NCBI RefSeq assembly: GCF_021183825.1
Contig: NZ_CP089211.1
Span: 1,860,001 to 1,924,000 of the forward strand
DNA: 64,000 nucleotides
Direction: 5' to 3'
DNA from: Sinomicrobium kalidii
GTDB lineage: Bacteria > Bacteroidota > Bacteroidia > Flavobacteriales > Flavobacteriaceae
Both the position numbers and the translations under genes were made by a program. The notes below the pieces were generated by a model. The model saw only the letters and a list, made by a program, of their open reading frames with translations. It ran no database searches and was not told the DNA's origin. The first letter of the stretch is position 1. Every line of letters starts with the position of its first letter. Below, piece by piece: positions 1 through 8,536 of this stretch.

Positions 1-971
1 ACCCGGGTAGCTTTTCCATTCTCATCTATTTTAAACAGCGATGCCTTTGGCTGTGGCTGGCCGTTCTTATCGAGTTCAATCACGGAAACTTTGGGCTGTG
101 AAGGGAGGTAGCCCACCTGGGAAAAACCTATATTCGGTTCCCTGATCCAACCTTTAATGGCGTTGGGTTCAACGGTCCAGGTCAAAACCTTTCCGGTTTT
201 GCCTGCAGGAAGTACACTGCGCACTACATACCAGCCGTTTTGTGCCAGCACACGCCCGTCAAACAGCATCAGATCCGCATCCTTTGAGGTTACTTTTACC
301 GTATGCTCCGGGTCATCTGGTGCAAGAAGAAGGTTATGACCGGTTTCGAGAGGAAGCGGATCGATAAACCTTCCCGTCCCCCTGTCATCAGAAGTTACAT
401 AACCTTTGAACTGCTTTAGTTTTTCACGGTTGGGCTTTGTTGTATTATCTCCTGCCAGATAGCGGGAAAAACGATGAAGACGCCCATCCATCAGGTATGT
501 TTTTCCCCAATACTTCGAGGGGAGGAATTCCAGGTTAAATCCGGCTTTTCCTTCAAGTTTCCCGGGAACGGGCTTGTCCAGGTAAACGGAGATCTCCACA
601 CCTTTTCCCCGGGCACTGACCACAACACGGGAATCGAAGTCGTAATCTTCATACCTTAAAACAGCTTCGATACTTTGCGATTCGCGATCTACTTTCCGGT
701 TTAAGACCTCGGGGACCAGATCCCACTGTTCCGGGGTGCTGGAAAGTCTCACAGCCCCTCCCTGGGAGGTTCTTACCCCATGTTGGATCAATTCGATCCC
801 GGCGTTTTTCTCATCGTTAAACCCTCCGGTAAAAAGATTGCTGTACACCAGCACATTAAGCCCCTGTTTTTCAAAATATTCCAGGTCGTTAATTTTCAGT
901 TCCTCCCCTCTGACACTGTGAAATGCTGTCAATAACAACACTGCAAATAGTATAAATAATAATCTTTTCAT
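1..971 (-). CDS. GH9-like glycan hydrolase, N-terminal part (cut by window edge)
   Basis: The reading frame opens with ATG at 971 and runs without a stop off the left edge, so only the first 323 residues are present. The start MKRLLFILFAVLLLTAF is a signal peptide. An all-beta region of about 270 residues follows. It contains NVLVYSNLF and LIQHGVRTSQGG, which I recall from the N-terminus of Bacteroidetes PUL proteins of the GH9 class. Near residue 285 begins an Ig-like cellulase N-domain (IGFSQVGYLPSQPKVSVIEL). The catalytic domain would lie outside the window, so the enzyme class is inferred from the N-terminal architecture only. It is the last visible gene of the minus-strand xylan operon, 49 bp after the carboxylesterase, and is presumably a periplasmic or surface endo-acting enzyme. 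GH9 is more often linked to beta-glucans and xyloglucan than to xylan. Confidence 0.6.
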   Translation of the reverse strand, partial: MKRLLFILFAVLLLTAFHSVRGEELKINDLEYFEKQGLNVLVYSNLFTGGFNDEKNAGIELIQHGVRTSQGGAVRLSSTPEQWDLVPEVLNRKVDRESQSIEAVLRYEDYDFDSRVVVSARGKGVEISVYLDKPVPGKLEGKAGFNLEFLPSKYWGKTYLMDGRLHRFSRYLAGDNTTKPNREKLKQFKGYVTSDDRGTGRFIDPLPLETGHNLLLAPDDPEHTVKVTSKDADLMLFDGRVLAQNGWYVVRSVLPAGKTGKVLTWTVEPNAIKGWIREPNIGFSQVGYLPSQPKVSVIELDKNGQPQPKASLFKIDENGKATR

Positions 972-1020
972 ATCGGTTAAATTTGATTGGTGATAAAGGA
1001 TATAATCTCAGTTTATTCCA

Positions 1021-2589
1021 TCAGAGCCCCAAGTCCGGCTTGATAAAACGCATCAATTCCCGGTCGTGGTTACTTACTATCCTGCTTTCATTGTTAAAAT
1101 ACATGGTGGCACCGTTTTCTGCGGCATAAGGGGCCCACTCCGGTAGTTTACCTGCTACATTGGGGTTCCCTGTTTTGGCAAAGTTCAGCCATGCATCGCT
1201 CATTTTGTCGGCCAATGCCCGGGCTTCTTCTGTATTACCTGTCCAGTCCGGTCTTAAATCGACATTATTAAATACCAAAGGAATATCCAGGCCGTGAAAA
1301 GAACCTCTGGATGCATTATCCACAGCACTTTTCCACGCTAAAAAGTAAACATACAAAGGGGCACTTTCCTGTCTGGCCCTGGCGTCGGCGGTCCTGATGG
1401 TATAGGGCCTGAAAACCGTATCAACAGAAAGGAGATCCTGGGGGGTATAATCCGGATAGGCCGCTGCGAATAACCCGACGTATTGATCAGTCTTGTTTCC
1501 ATACACTTCCGACAGACGTTCTTTTGCCTGTTCCATCATCAATTCTTTTTCTCCATAGGCCGTAGGCATCAACTCATTGAGGGTACTTCCGATCATAAGC
1601 GGTATGTCACTGGAAAAATCGGTAAACCCGGGACTAAAAGGCTGACGTATCAAATCGACACCATCTGCCGAAGGTGCGAAACCGAACATCTCCGGTGAGC
1701 CGGGTTTTCTCGGACCATGTATATCAGCGATGGCTTCGTTTCCCGCTTTTACCAGATCAGCATAGTTGACGGTGTCTAGTTTTTCTGCTTCACCGGGCGT
1801 GAGCCCTAACTTTTCAAGTACTGCCAACCCCAGGGCCTGCGATTTTTCCCGGGTCATTACATTAAGTAGTGTACCGCTTTGAATGATGGCTTTGTGAAAC
1901 AAGCCTTTTGCCGCAGGCATCCCCATCAGCGTGCCTACTTTTCCGCCACCGCCCGATTCGCCGAAAACGGTTACATTGTCAGGATCGCCTCCGAAATGTT
2001 CAATGTTTTTGTCGACCCATTCCAAGGCCTTCACAACATCGAGCATACCCACATTTGCCGAGTGGGTGTATTTTTCACCGCAGGCTGACAAATCGAGGAA
2101 ACCCAGAATATTCAAACGGTGATTTACAGATACCACAACCACATCCCCTTTTTCAGCCAGGGCCTTTCCGTAGGTCATGGGGTCGTTACTGCTGCCCACG
2201 GAAAAACCTCCCCCGTGTAACCAGAACATCACCGGGCGTTTTTTGGTATCCGATATTCCCTGTGTCCATACGTTTACGCTAAACAGGTTTTCTTCATCCA
2301 TATCGGATTCGTCAATCCATTCCACGATCTGTCTGGCAACAGGCCCGAATTCATTGCACTCCAGCACACCGTCCCACACTTCGGGTTCTTCCGGAGGCAT
2401 AAACCGCTGAGCCCGGGCATAGGGAATCCCCTTAAAAGAGTAGATATCGTCGTCAAGGCTACCGGACACCCTGCCCGAACCTGTTTCAACGATCGGGAGC
2501 GGCTGCCGGGCAGTTTTTTGCTTACACCCTGTAATACATAATACCGATGCAGTAAAGCAAAATAGAATAAAGTTTGTTATAGTTTTCAT
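1021..2589 (-). CDS. Type-B carboxylesterase lipoprotein (PUL esterase)
   Basis: An alpha/beta-hydrolase of the carboxylesterase type B / para-nitrobenzyl esterase family. The frame is open to 2658, but ATG at 2589 is the likely start because it gives a clean lipoprotein signal (MKTITNFILF...) with lipobox CITGC and Cys22. The oxyanion-hole motif HGGGFSVGS lies near residue 125. The nucleophile elbow is GESGGGG with Ser212, a variant of the usual GESAGG. The catalytic His probably lies in the C-terminal third, in FHGLDIP. The length of about 522 residues is normal. In a xylan locus it is likely to remove acetyl or aromatic ester groups from the periplasmic or surface side, but the substrate cannot be read from sequence. 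It sits 494 bp downstream of a GH43 gene, beyond a stem-loop and an intergenic repeat, so it may have its own transcript. Confidence 0.8.
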   Translation of the reverse strand: MKTITNFILFCFTASVLCITGCKQKTARQPLPIVETGSGRVSGSLDDDIYSFKGIPYARAQRFMPPEEPEVWDGVLECNEFGPVARQIVEWIDESDMDEENLFSVNVWTQGISDTKKRPVMFWLHGGGFSVGSSNDPMTYGKALAEKGDVVVVSVNHRLNILGFLDLSACGEKYTHSANVGMLDVVKALEWVDKNIEHFGGDPDNVTVFGESGGGGKVGTLMGMPAAKGLFHKAIIQSGTLLNVMTREKSQALGLAVLEKLGLTPGEAEKLDTVNYADLVKAGNEAIADIHGPRKPGSPEMFGFAPSADGVDLIRQPFSPGFTDFSSDIPLMIGSTLNELMPTAYGEKELMMEQAKERLSEVYGNKTDQYVGLFAAAYPDYTPQDLLSVDTVFRPYTIRTADARARQESAPLYVYFLAWKSAVDNASRGSFHGLDIPLVFNNVDLRPDWTGNTEEARALADKMSDAWLNFAKTGNPNVAGKLPEWAPYAAENGATMYFNNESRIVSNHDRELMRFIKPDLGL

Positions 2590-2727
2590 ACCTATATATT
2601 TAAAGTTAATAATGGTAAAAGCAGTGCCAGCAGGGTTAATTACACAAACATTAAACACGCACTTTATTCTGAGAAAATCCTATCACATCCTCGCAAGACC
2701 CTTTCCATAAAATGAAAGGAAGATAAA

Positions 2728-2749
2728 CACAGGCCCGATCGAGCCTGTG
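2728..2749 (-). terminator. Possible intrinsic terminator downstream of GH43
   Basis: Perfect 7-bp arms CACAGGC and GCCTGTG flank an 8-base loop. On the minus strand the stem is followed by TTTATCTTCC, a moderately T-rich tail, in the right direction to end transcripts from the GH43 gene. The 3' T-run is weak, so this could also be only an intergenic hairpin. Confidence 0.4.
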
Positions 2750-2949
2750 CTTTCTTCCCGGGATTAAACAGTAAGTTCATTTCTTCCTGTGTGAAAGAAA
2801 TGCCAGTAATCGATTCTCCCCAATCAGCTTACTGCTAAATAATCCCTGTTGACCAACTAATCAAATTATTATATTCTTTTAAAAATACTTTTCCAAAACC
2901 CAACATGGCCATGAACGAACCGTCCAAAAAGTGATCTTTACGTCGCCCT

Positions 2950-3053
2950 GTCCCGACAGCTGTACGGGATTGTTTGATTTTATCGAATCTCGATTTCAGG
3001 GTCCATAACGATTGCCCTATCAGCGTGATGAGATGCTGAAACGAGTTCAGCAT
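2950..3053. repeat. Intergenic palindromic repeat (REP-like)
   Basis: Two dyads lie close together. One is TCCCG...CGGGA around 2951-2970. The other has 8-bp perfect arms ATGCTGAA (3033-3040) and TTCAGCAT (3046-3053) around ACGAG. The second sequence, which gives the peptide LNSFQHL in one frame, is a motif I recall from dispersed intergenic repeats of many genomes. Within this window I see one copy. Confidence 0.5.
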
Positions 3054-3083
3054 GACGACGGGTACGGACTTTTAGACAGCCCC

Positions 3084-4652
3084 TTATTTACTGATACGGT
3101 CACTTATTTTAAAATAATCGAAATCCACATGACCTCCGGGGTTTTCGGTTGCGTAATTGAACAGGGCGAACCGGTATCCCATAAAATGCGGGAGGGTATA
3201 TTTCATGTGCAGCGTATTTCCCAGGGAAGACCACTGTTTGCCGTCAAGACTATAGAAAAACCGCGCTTCGTCCTTCCGGTCCCTGAAATCGCATTCCGCC
3301 TTCAGGTAAACGGTTCGCTGTGTAAGCGGGATCCGTTTTATCTCCGCAGGTTCGCCCGTTTCGGCATTGACCATACAGATAAACTTATTGCCTTTTTCAG
3401 ATCTCACCCCTATCATTCCATATCCTTTCTGCAATAATGCCAGTCCGGCGAAATCTCCTTCTTTCATACCAGATACATCCAGACTTACCGTTCCGGCAGA
3501 TTCGGGACCTATGGTACGTTGCGTAAGGGTATTCCTGGCCGACAAGAAAGTGGTGTCTACCCTTGAGGTCGTTATGCGAAAAAAGCCCTTCCTGTCTTCG
3601 AGCGACCAATGGTCCGGATCGGGATTGTGATTCCACTGCCATACCAATGGCAACGCGGGTTCTCCTTCTTTTCTTTCAAAATCATCCGAGTCTGCTATGC
3701 TCGGAATAAGTCCTTTCCCCGCGGGAAGATCTAAGGTTTCGGGGACCTTCCCCTCTACGCCGAGTACGGGCCATCCGTCAGCCCATCGTACAGGAACGAG
3801 ATACGGGATGCGGCCCACGGCCCCGTAGTCCCTGAACAGGTAGGCAAACCACTTCCCCTCCGGAGTATCGATAAGCCCGCCCTGGGCCACACCCTTGTCC
3901 TGTAATACCACCCTGCCTTCGTAAGGGCCGGTGATCTTATCGGCGCGATGTACGATAACGGTCCGCATTCCGCCTTTGGGCCAGGCGATATTGAAAAGAT
4001 AGTATTTTCCGTTGACCTTGAACAACTGGGAGCCCTCTGCCGGAAGTCCCATATCAGGGCCGGCCGGTACGCTGGCATTGGCAATAAGCACCCGCTCAGT
4101 GCCTTCTTTTACACCTGAAAGATCTTCCTTAAGCTCTACCATGCGAAGCTCCCCGCCTCCCCATATCAGGTATATTTTACCGTCGTCATCAAAGAATATG
4201 GTATGATCGTGGTACGAAGGTTTAAAGGATATGGCTTTCCAGGGGCCTTTTTCTATATCTTTTGTAGTATAGATATGGGTTTTGCCCGTGGTCTGGGCAA
4301 AAGTAGAGAGGTAGTACATGCCGTTGTGATATCTTAAACAACTGGCCCAGGAGCCCCGTCCATAGGTGTTTTTTCCGTTGGTAAGGGTCAGTGCATCCAC
4401 CGTATCCAGCACATCATAAGCATAGTTCACCAGTTCCCAGTTGACCAGGTCTTCCGACTTCATAACGGGTACTCCCGGGCTCATGTGCATCGTGGTACTG
4501 CTCATATAATAGGTATTTCCCACGCGGATCATGGACATATCGGGCACATCGGCATGTATTACGGGATTGTGCGCATCACGGGATTGTGCCGTCAGGCTTG
4601 CGGCGTACAAAATGACGACTCCCGAAATGATCTTTAGGTAACGATTATGCAT
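3084..4652 (-). CDS. GH43 glycosidase with C-terminal beta-sandwich (likely subfamily 12 beta-xylosidase/arabinofuranosidase)
   Basis: A 522-residue secreted protein with signal peptide MHNRYLKIISGVVILYAASLTAQ. The five-bladed GH43 propeller occupies about residues 28-310. Its general base is probably Asp38 in HADVPDMS. YHDHTIFFDDDG carries the pKa-modulating Asp and AEGSQLF the catalytic acid Glu. A C-terminal concanavalin-like domain (about 330-515) is typical of xylan-active GH43 enzymes of this type. In the family, members remove single xylose or alpha-L-arabinofuranose units from xylo-oligosaccharides; which of the two applies here cannot be decided. It follows the second GH10 gene by 127 bp in the minus-strand xylan operon and probably acts in the periplasm on imported oligomers. 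Confidence 0.85.
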   Translation of the reverse strand: MHNRYLKIISGVVILYAASLTAQSRDAHNPVIHADVPDMSMIRVGNTYYMSSTTMHMSPGVPVMKSEDLVNWELVNYAYDVLDTVDALTLTNGKNTYGRGSWASCLRYHNGMYYLSTFAQTTGKTHIYTTKDIEKGPWKAISFKPSYHDHTIFFDDDGKIYLIWGGGELRMVELKEDLSGVKEGTERVLIANASVPAGPDMGLPAEGSQLFKVNGKYYLFNIAWPKGGMRTVIVHRADKITGPYEGRVVLQDKGVAQGGLIDTPEGKWFAYLFRDYGAVGRIPYLVPVRWADGWPVLGVEGKVPETLDLPAGKGLIPSIADSDDFERKEGEPALPLVWQWNHNPDPDHWSLEDRKGFFRITTSRVDTTFLSARNTLTQRTIGPESAGTVSLDVSGMKEGDFAGLALLQKGYGMIGVRSEKGNKFICMVNAETGEPAEIKRIPLTQRTVYLKAECDFRDRKDEARFFYSLDGKQWSSLGNTLHMKYTLPHFMGYRFALFNYATENPGGHVDFDYFKISDRISK

Positions 4653-4779
4653 GTCTGTTAATTTTTAAGTTCTATTCCTGTATATGGCTTCTTCCGAACG
4701 GAAGAATTAAGTGTTAATTTAACAAATAAAAATCAGTTTTCGGGATTTTTCATAAAAAGATCAATCCTCCGTAAACATT

Positions 4780-5916
4780 CTATCGGGTTAACCGTATAAT
4801 GGAATCTACGGCAGATCTCGGCCGGTTATTCCTGTCAAAAAGCAGGGGATAATCGGTTCTTCCCCTTATGGGCCAGTTGTTCTTCCACGAATTACCGTCG
4901 TTCACTCCCCAGAAGGTCACCCGGTCTATTTTATCCTGGTGCTTCAGGAACAGGCTGAAAAGATCGGTGTACCTCCTGTTAAAGGCAACGGTTACACTAT
5001 CGGGCAATCCTGTTTTGTAGGGGTCCATTTCCTCACTGTATTCAAAACCAGACGAGACCTCTGCTCCTGCCATTTCCCACGGGGATGGCAGTACGCTGAG
5101 GTCCAGTTCGGTGATCATAACCCTGAGTCCCAGCGAGGAAAAGGCCAGGATACTTTTTTCCAGCTCCGCTATGGAGGGGGCCTTAATGTCCACATGCCCC
5201 TGCATGCCTATACCATCTATGGGGGCTCCCTGTTCCTGCAACTTTTTTACCATTCGCACTATGCCTTCCCGCTTTTCCGGTATGGCGGTAGAATAATCGT
5301 TGTAATACAACTCGGCATCGGGATCGGCTTCACGGGCAAATTCGAAGGCCAGCCTGATGTAATCTTCTCCGATGATCTCATAAAACTTGCTTTTCCTGAG
5401 TTCTCCATTATCCAGCACAGCTTCATTGACCACGTCCCAGGTGTCGACCCTGCCCTTATATCGTCCTACCACTGTTTGAATATGGTCTTTCATCCGCCGG
5501 ATCAATACGTCACGGCTTACCGTATTTCCCGAACTATCCTCGAAAAACCATTCCGGTACCTGGGAATGCCAGATCAGGGTATGCCCGTTGATCCACATTC
5601 CGTTCTCTTCCCCGAAAGCGACAAATTTATCGGGCAGGCTAAAATCGTAGGTATCTTCTTCAGGGTGTATGCGTTCGCTTTTCATACAATTCTCTGCCAC
5701 AACGGCGTTGAATTGTTTTTTAACCAGTTCCGTTTCATCCCTGCTCCTACCCGATATCTGCCTTTCGTTCAATGCCGCACCTATATAAAATTTTCCGGAA
5801 AAGGCTTCTTTTAATGTTTTGGCCTCCGGGGTATCATTATTATTTTTACAGGCCGTTATCCCGGCGATGATACCACAGATACAGAGTAAGGTAATTATCC
5901 GTTTTGTTCTTTTCAT
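4780..5916 (-). CDS. GH10 endo-1,4-beta-xylanase lipoprotein
   Basis: A compact single-domain GH10 enzyme of 378 residues. The N-terminus is a lipoprotein signal with lipobox GITAC, so it is probably membrane-anchored. Family hallmarks are all present: GHTLIWHSQ at substrate-binding strand 3, the acid/base Glu165 in WDVVNEAVLD, and the nucleophile Glu270 in MITELDLSV. The late WGVNDGNSW motif is also there. It cleaves internal beta-1,4 bonds of xylan or of xylo-oligosaccharides after import. It lies 54 bp downstream of the CE1 esterase gene in the same operon. Compared with the other GH10 at 6843-8522 it lacks the inserted binding module, suggesting a division of labour between polymer (the larger one) and oligomer (this one). 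Confidence 0.93.
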   Translation of the reverse strand: MKRTKRIITLLCICGIIAGITACKNNNDTPEAKTLKEAFSGKFYIGAALNERQISGRSRDETELVKKQFNAVVAENCMKSERIHPEEDTYDFSLPDKFVAFGEENGMWINGHTLIWHSQVPEWFFEDSSGNTVSRDVLIRRMKDHIQTVVGRYKGRVDTWDVVNEAVLDNGELRKSKFYEIIGEDYIRLAFEFAREADPDAELYYNDYSTAIPEKREGIVRMVKKLQEQGAPIDGIGMQGHVDIKAPSIAELEKSILAFSSLGLRVMITELDLSVLPSPWEMAGAEVSSGFEYSEEMDPYKTGLPDSVTVAFNRRYTDLFSLFLKHQDKIDRVTFWGVNDGNSWKNNWPIRGRTDYPLLFDRNNRPRSAVDSIIRLTR

Positions 5917-5970
5917 ATCGTATCCGGTATTTCTGTTAGTACTTGTTTTTATCTTTCGGTCGTTTATTTA

Positions 5971-6801
5971 TTATTCCTTAAAAAGCAGTTGAGAAAACAT
6001 ATACAGATCATTTTTCCACACCTTGAAGTCATGCCCTCCGGGTTCGACATAAAATATATGTGGTACGCGGTGTTTCGCCAGGTAATCGTGTGTGTCTTTA
6101 CTGATATACATAAGGTTATCCTTGTCTCCGCAGGAAATCCATAAAAGATTTAATTTTTCCCGTATTTCGCCCGGTTCGGGGATCAATTCTCCGGGTGCTT
6201 TGGTATTTGGTGCGGAAGAGAAACCTCCTATCCATCCAAAAGTATCCGGATTCCCCAGGCCAAAGTTCAGCGACTGCCCGCCTCCCATGGAAAGTCCGGC
6301 CAGCGCCCTGAAATTACGGTCTTTTTTTACCGGATATTGTTTTTCTATGAAAGGGATCAAATCGTTCAACAGGTCCTTTTCGAAAGTAGCAAAGGCCTCT
6401 ACCTTGTCTTTGGCGAAAATATCTCCCGAAGCCCGGTCATCCTCCATCGCCCGTCCGTTCGGCAATACCACCAGCATGGGTTCTGTTTTTCCGTTGGCAT
6501 ACAGGTTATCCAGGATCACCTGGGGAGTTCCGTTGTTGAGCCATTCAAACTCATCTCCCCCGATACCGTGAAGCAGGTACAATACGGGATATTTCTTTGT
6601 TCTATCAAAACCGGGAGGAGTGTAAACCAATGTTGTGCGTTTCGTCCCGACTGTTCCGGAATCGTAGGTCAGGGTATCCACCTTACCATGGGGAATACCC
6701 CGACGTAAGAAGTCGAACCCTTCGGGAGCCTGTTTTTCCTTTAGCTGGGCCCCTACTGTAAATGGCAGTAACAGGGCTAATAATACAATGTATCTGAGCA
6801 T
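5971..6801 (-). CDS. CE1-family esterase (acetyl xylan / feruloyl esterase-like)
   Basis: A secreted alpha/beta-hydrolase of 276 residues with signal peptide MLRYIVLLALLLPFTVGAQ. The esterase core (YPVLYLLHGIGGDEFEW; elbow AGLSMGGG with Ser171; Asp in SCGDKDN near 226; His257 in GGHDFKVW) gives a complete triad. The length and motifs match the CE1 domain of Bacteroidetes xylan loci, which removes acetyl or feruloyl groups from xylan side chains. It stands between the two GH10 genes, 41 and 54 bp away, clearly in the same transcript. It is a stand-alone version of the catalytic domain also found, frameshifted and with an extra N-terminal domain, at 32821-33964. Acetyl versus feruloyl specificity is unresolved. 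Confidence 0.85.
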   Translation of the reverse strand: MLRYIVLLALLLPFTVGAQLKEKQAPEGFDFLRRGIPHGKVDTLTYDSGTVGTKRTTLVYTPPGFDRTKKYPVLYLLHGIGGDEFEWLNNGTPQVILDNLYANGKTEPMLVVLPNGRAMEDDRASGDIFAKDKVEAFATFEKDLLNDLIPFIEKQYPVKKDRNFRALAGLSMGGGQSLNFGLGNPDTFGWIGGFSSAPNTKAPGELIPEPGEIREKLNLLWISCGDKDNLMYISKDTHDYLAKHRVPHIFYVEPGGHDFKVWKNDLYMFSQLLFKE

Positions 6802-6842
6802 AAGTTATCGGGTTTTATCCCGGGAATGGCCGGGATTGCGAT

Positions 6843-8522
6843 TTACAATTCCTTTAATCCTTCCGCAAAGGCCGCATAGGCAGGTTTCCGGGTAAAATCG
6901 AGCGTCCACAGGCCTTGTTTTTCCCCGGGAAGCCACGAAGCGTCATCAGGACTGTCCGTGACACCCCATACGGTAATTCCGTAGCGTTGTGCCGGGGGTA
7001 CGTGCTCTTCATACATCTCTACTACGTAGTGGTACATATCGGCCTGTTGTTGCAGTTGTTCGGCTGTAGGATTGGAAGTATTTACCCTGACATCGAGCTC
7101 CGATACTTTAATCTGTTTCCCTGTAGCGGCCAGCAGTTCGAACATGGTTGCTATCTTTTCCTTATCGGAATCTATACCGATGTGCATCTGTGTCCCTATA
7201 CCATCCACCCGGGCTCCCTGTTCTTCCATGTATTCCACATAAGCTATAAGCCCCCTGCATTTATCCAGGTTGTATTCCAGGTTGTAATCGTTGATAAACA
7301 GTAGGTCATCCTGATTTCCGTATTCCCTCGCCAGTTCGAATGCCCTTACGGCATAATCCTTTCCCAGGTAATCCTGCCAGTAGAACTCATCTTCTGCCAT
7401 ATCCGGTTTGCCGATACCCGATTTCAGTTCATAGGGATTTGCGTCGTCCATAGGTTCATTGACCACATCCCAGGCCTTTACAAAGGGGGCACAGTTGGTC
7501 ACCATTCCGGAGATCCAGCTTTCGAGTGCTTCGCCGATGATAGCCTTTTTCTGTTCAGGTGTCTTTTCTATTAATTGAACACTACCAGTTTCATTGTACT
7601 TTGTCAGGGTTATATTGTCAAAATAGAAATCAGTAGCGGTTAACCCGAGATTAAAGGCAATAGCTCCACAATCGGCCTGCGATTCGGAAACGGTAATCTC
7701 CCGGGTATAAGTAGTCCATTCAGTCGTCGAAGAAATGGCCCCAAAGAAATCCCAATGTTTATACGCCCCGGGCGTAACATGGGCCTGTGTGCTGAAAGTT
7801 ACATCGACGTCTGAGCGCACATCCATGGTAAACGTATATTTTTCACCTGACTGAACAGCCGGTGAGAATGTCAGGAAAAACTGGACTTCCCAATCATTTT
7901 CGCGAACTTCCGGATTCGTTACCCGAAGCGCCCGTCCCGATCCGTCCGCTCCTTCACCATCCGGAGTAAAGGCCATGGTAACGGCAGCATTCCCTTCGTA
8001 ATTGGAAGAATCTTCGGTTTCGAAATCCGCACTTGTCACCAGGTCCCAGCCCGGGCCTGTTGTTGATAAAGTATCCGGGGCAATCAATGCATTTAAATAT
8101 GCAGCATTCTGATTGGCGTGCCAGCAAAGCGTATGTCCGTAAACCGAAATGCCGGATTCGCCGGTCAAGGTCAGAAATTCGTTGACATGGTCGAGATCGA
8201 GTGTACCGTCGGATCTGACCACGGCACCGTGCTTCATCCCATACCCCGGGGTAGTTTCATTGAAGTTGCTGTTTAAAAGGCGGTACATTACTCCTTTCCC
8301 GGTATAATCCGAAAGAGAAACGGCTCCTCCCAGTTTAAACCCGGGATTATTCTCCCGGGGAACATAAGTTTTCAGGGCGTCATAGGCATTGATCTCTTCC
8401 TGCGCTGCCACACTTTGAGGTTTGTTCACGAGGAAGGACGTATCGTCATTGCCGGCACAGGATGCAGCCAGAATACCCAGCAGGCTCATCCGAATTGCAG
8501 TATATATATTTCGCAGCATCAT
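6843..8522 (-). CDS. GH10 endo-xylanase with inserted carbohydrate-binding module (Xyn10C-type)
   Basis: A 559-residue lipoprotein (lipobox LAASC near residue 22) in which the GH10 barrel is split. The barrel starts around residue 45, reaches SVYGHTLCWHANQ near 125-137, and is interrupted by about 160 residues of beta-sandwich (roughly 155-315) ending in DFYFDNITLTKYN, typical of CBM4/9/22-like folds. It resumes with the acid/base Glu356 in WDVVNEPMDD and nucleophile Glu475 in KVSELDVRV. This split architecture is that of the surface xylanase Xyn10C of the core Bacteroidetes xylan cluster. The gene follows the surface-binding lipoprotein by 14 bp, as in that cluster. I infer that it is the outer-membrane-anchored enzyme making the first cuts in polymeric xylan and handing oligomers to the SusCD pairs. 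Confidence 0.92.
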   Translation of the reverse strand: MMLRNIYTAIRMSLLGILAASCAGNDDTSFLVNKPQSVAAQEEINAYDALKTYVPRENNPGFKLGGAVSLSDYTGKGVMYRLLNSNFNETTPGYGMKHGAVVRSDGTLDLDHVNEFLTLTGESGISVYGHTLCWHANQNAAYLNALIAPDTLSTTGPGWDLVTSADFETEDSSNYEGNAAVTMAFTPDGEGADGSGRALRVTNPEVRENDWEVQFFLTFSPAVQSGEKYTFTMDVRSDVDVTFSTQAHVTPGAYKHWDFFGAISSTTEWTTYTREITVSESQADCGAIAFNLGLTATDFYFDNITLTKYNETGSVQLIEKTPEQKKAIIGEALESWISGMVTNCAPFVKAWDVVNEPMDDANPYELKSGIGKPDMAEDEFYWQDYLGKDYAVRAFELAREYGNQDDLLFINDYNLEYNLDKCRGLIAYVEYMEEQGARVDGIGTQMHIGIDSDKEKIATMFELLAATGKQIKVSELDVRVNTSNPTAEQLQQQADMYHYVVEMYEEHVPPAQRYGITVWGVTDSPDDASWLPGEKQGLWTLDFTRKPAYAAFAEGLKEL

Positions 8523-8536
8523 TAATTTTTTAAAAG

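Larger units (their letters stand above)
2590..3083. other. 494-bp intergenic region with repeat element and stem-loop
   Basis: No convincing gene. A short frame at 2835-3053 is explained by repetitive sequence. The stretch holds a terminator-like stem-loop near 2728-2749 and two inverted repeats between about 2950 and 3053, annotated separately. This gap splits the xylan operon and may end the upstream transcript. Confidence 0.6.

Noticed and set aside
2835..3053. A 72-codon frame with LNSFQHL at its start
   Set aside because: It is the translation of an intergenic palindromic repeat; similar peptides arise wherever this repeat occurs.
4939..5814. A 291-codon plus-strand frame opposite the second GH10
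   Set aside because: The GH10 frame on the other strand has all catalytic motifs; the reverse frame is a shadow.
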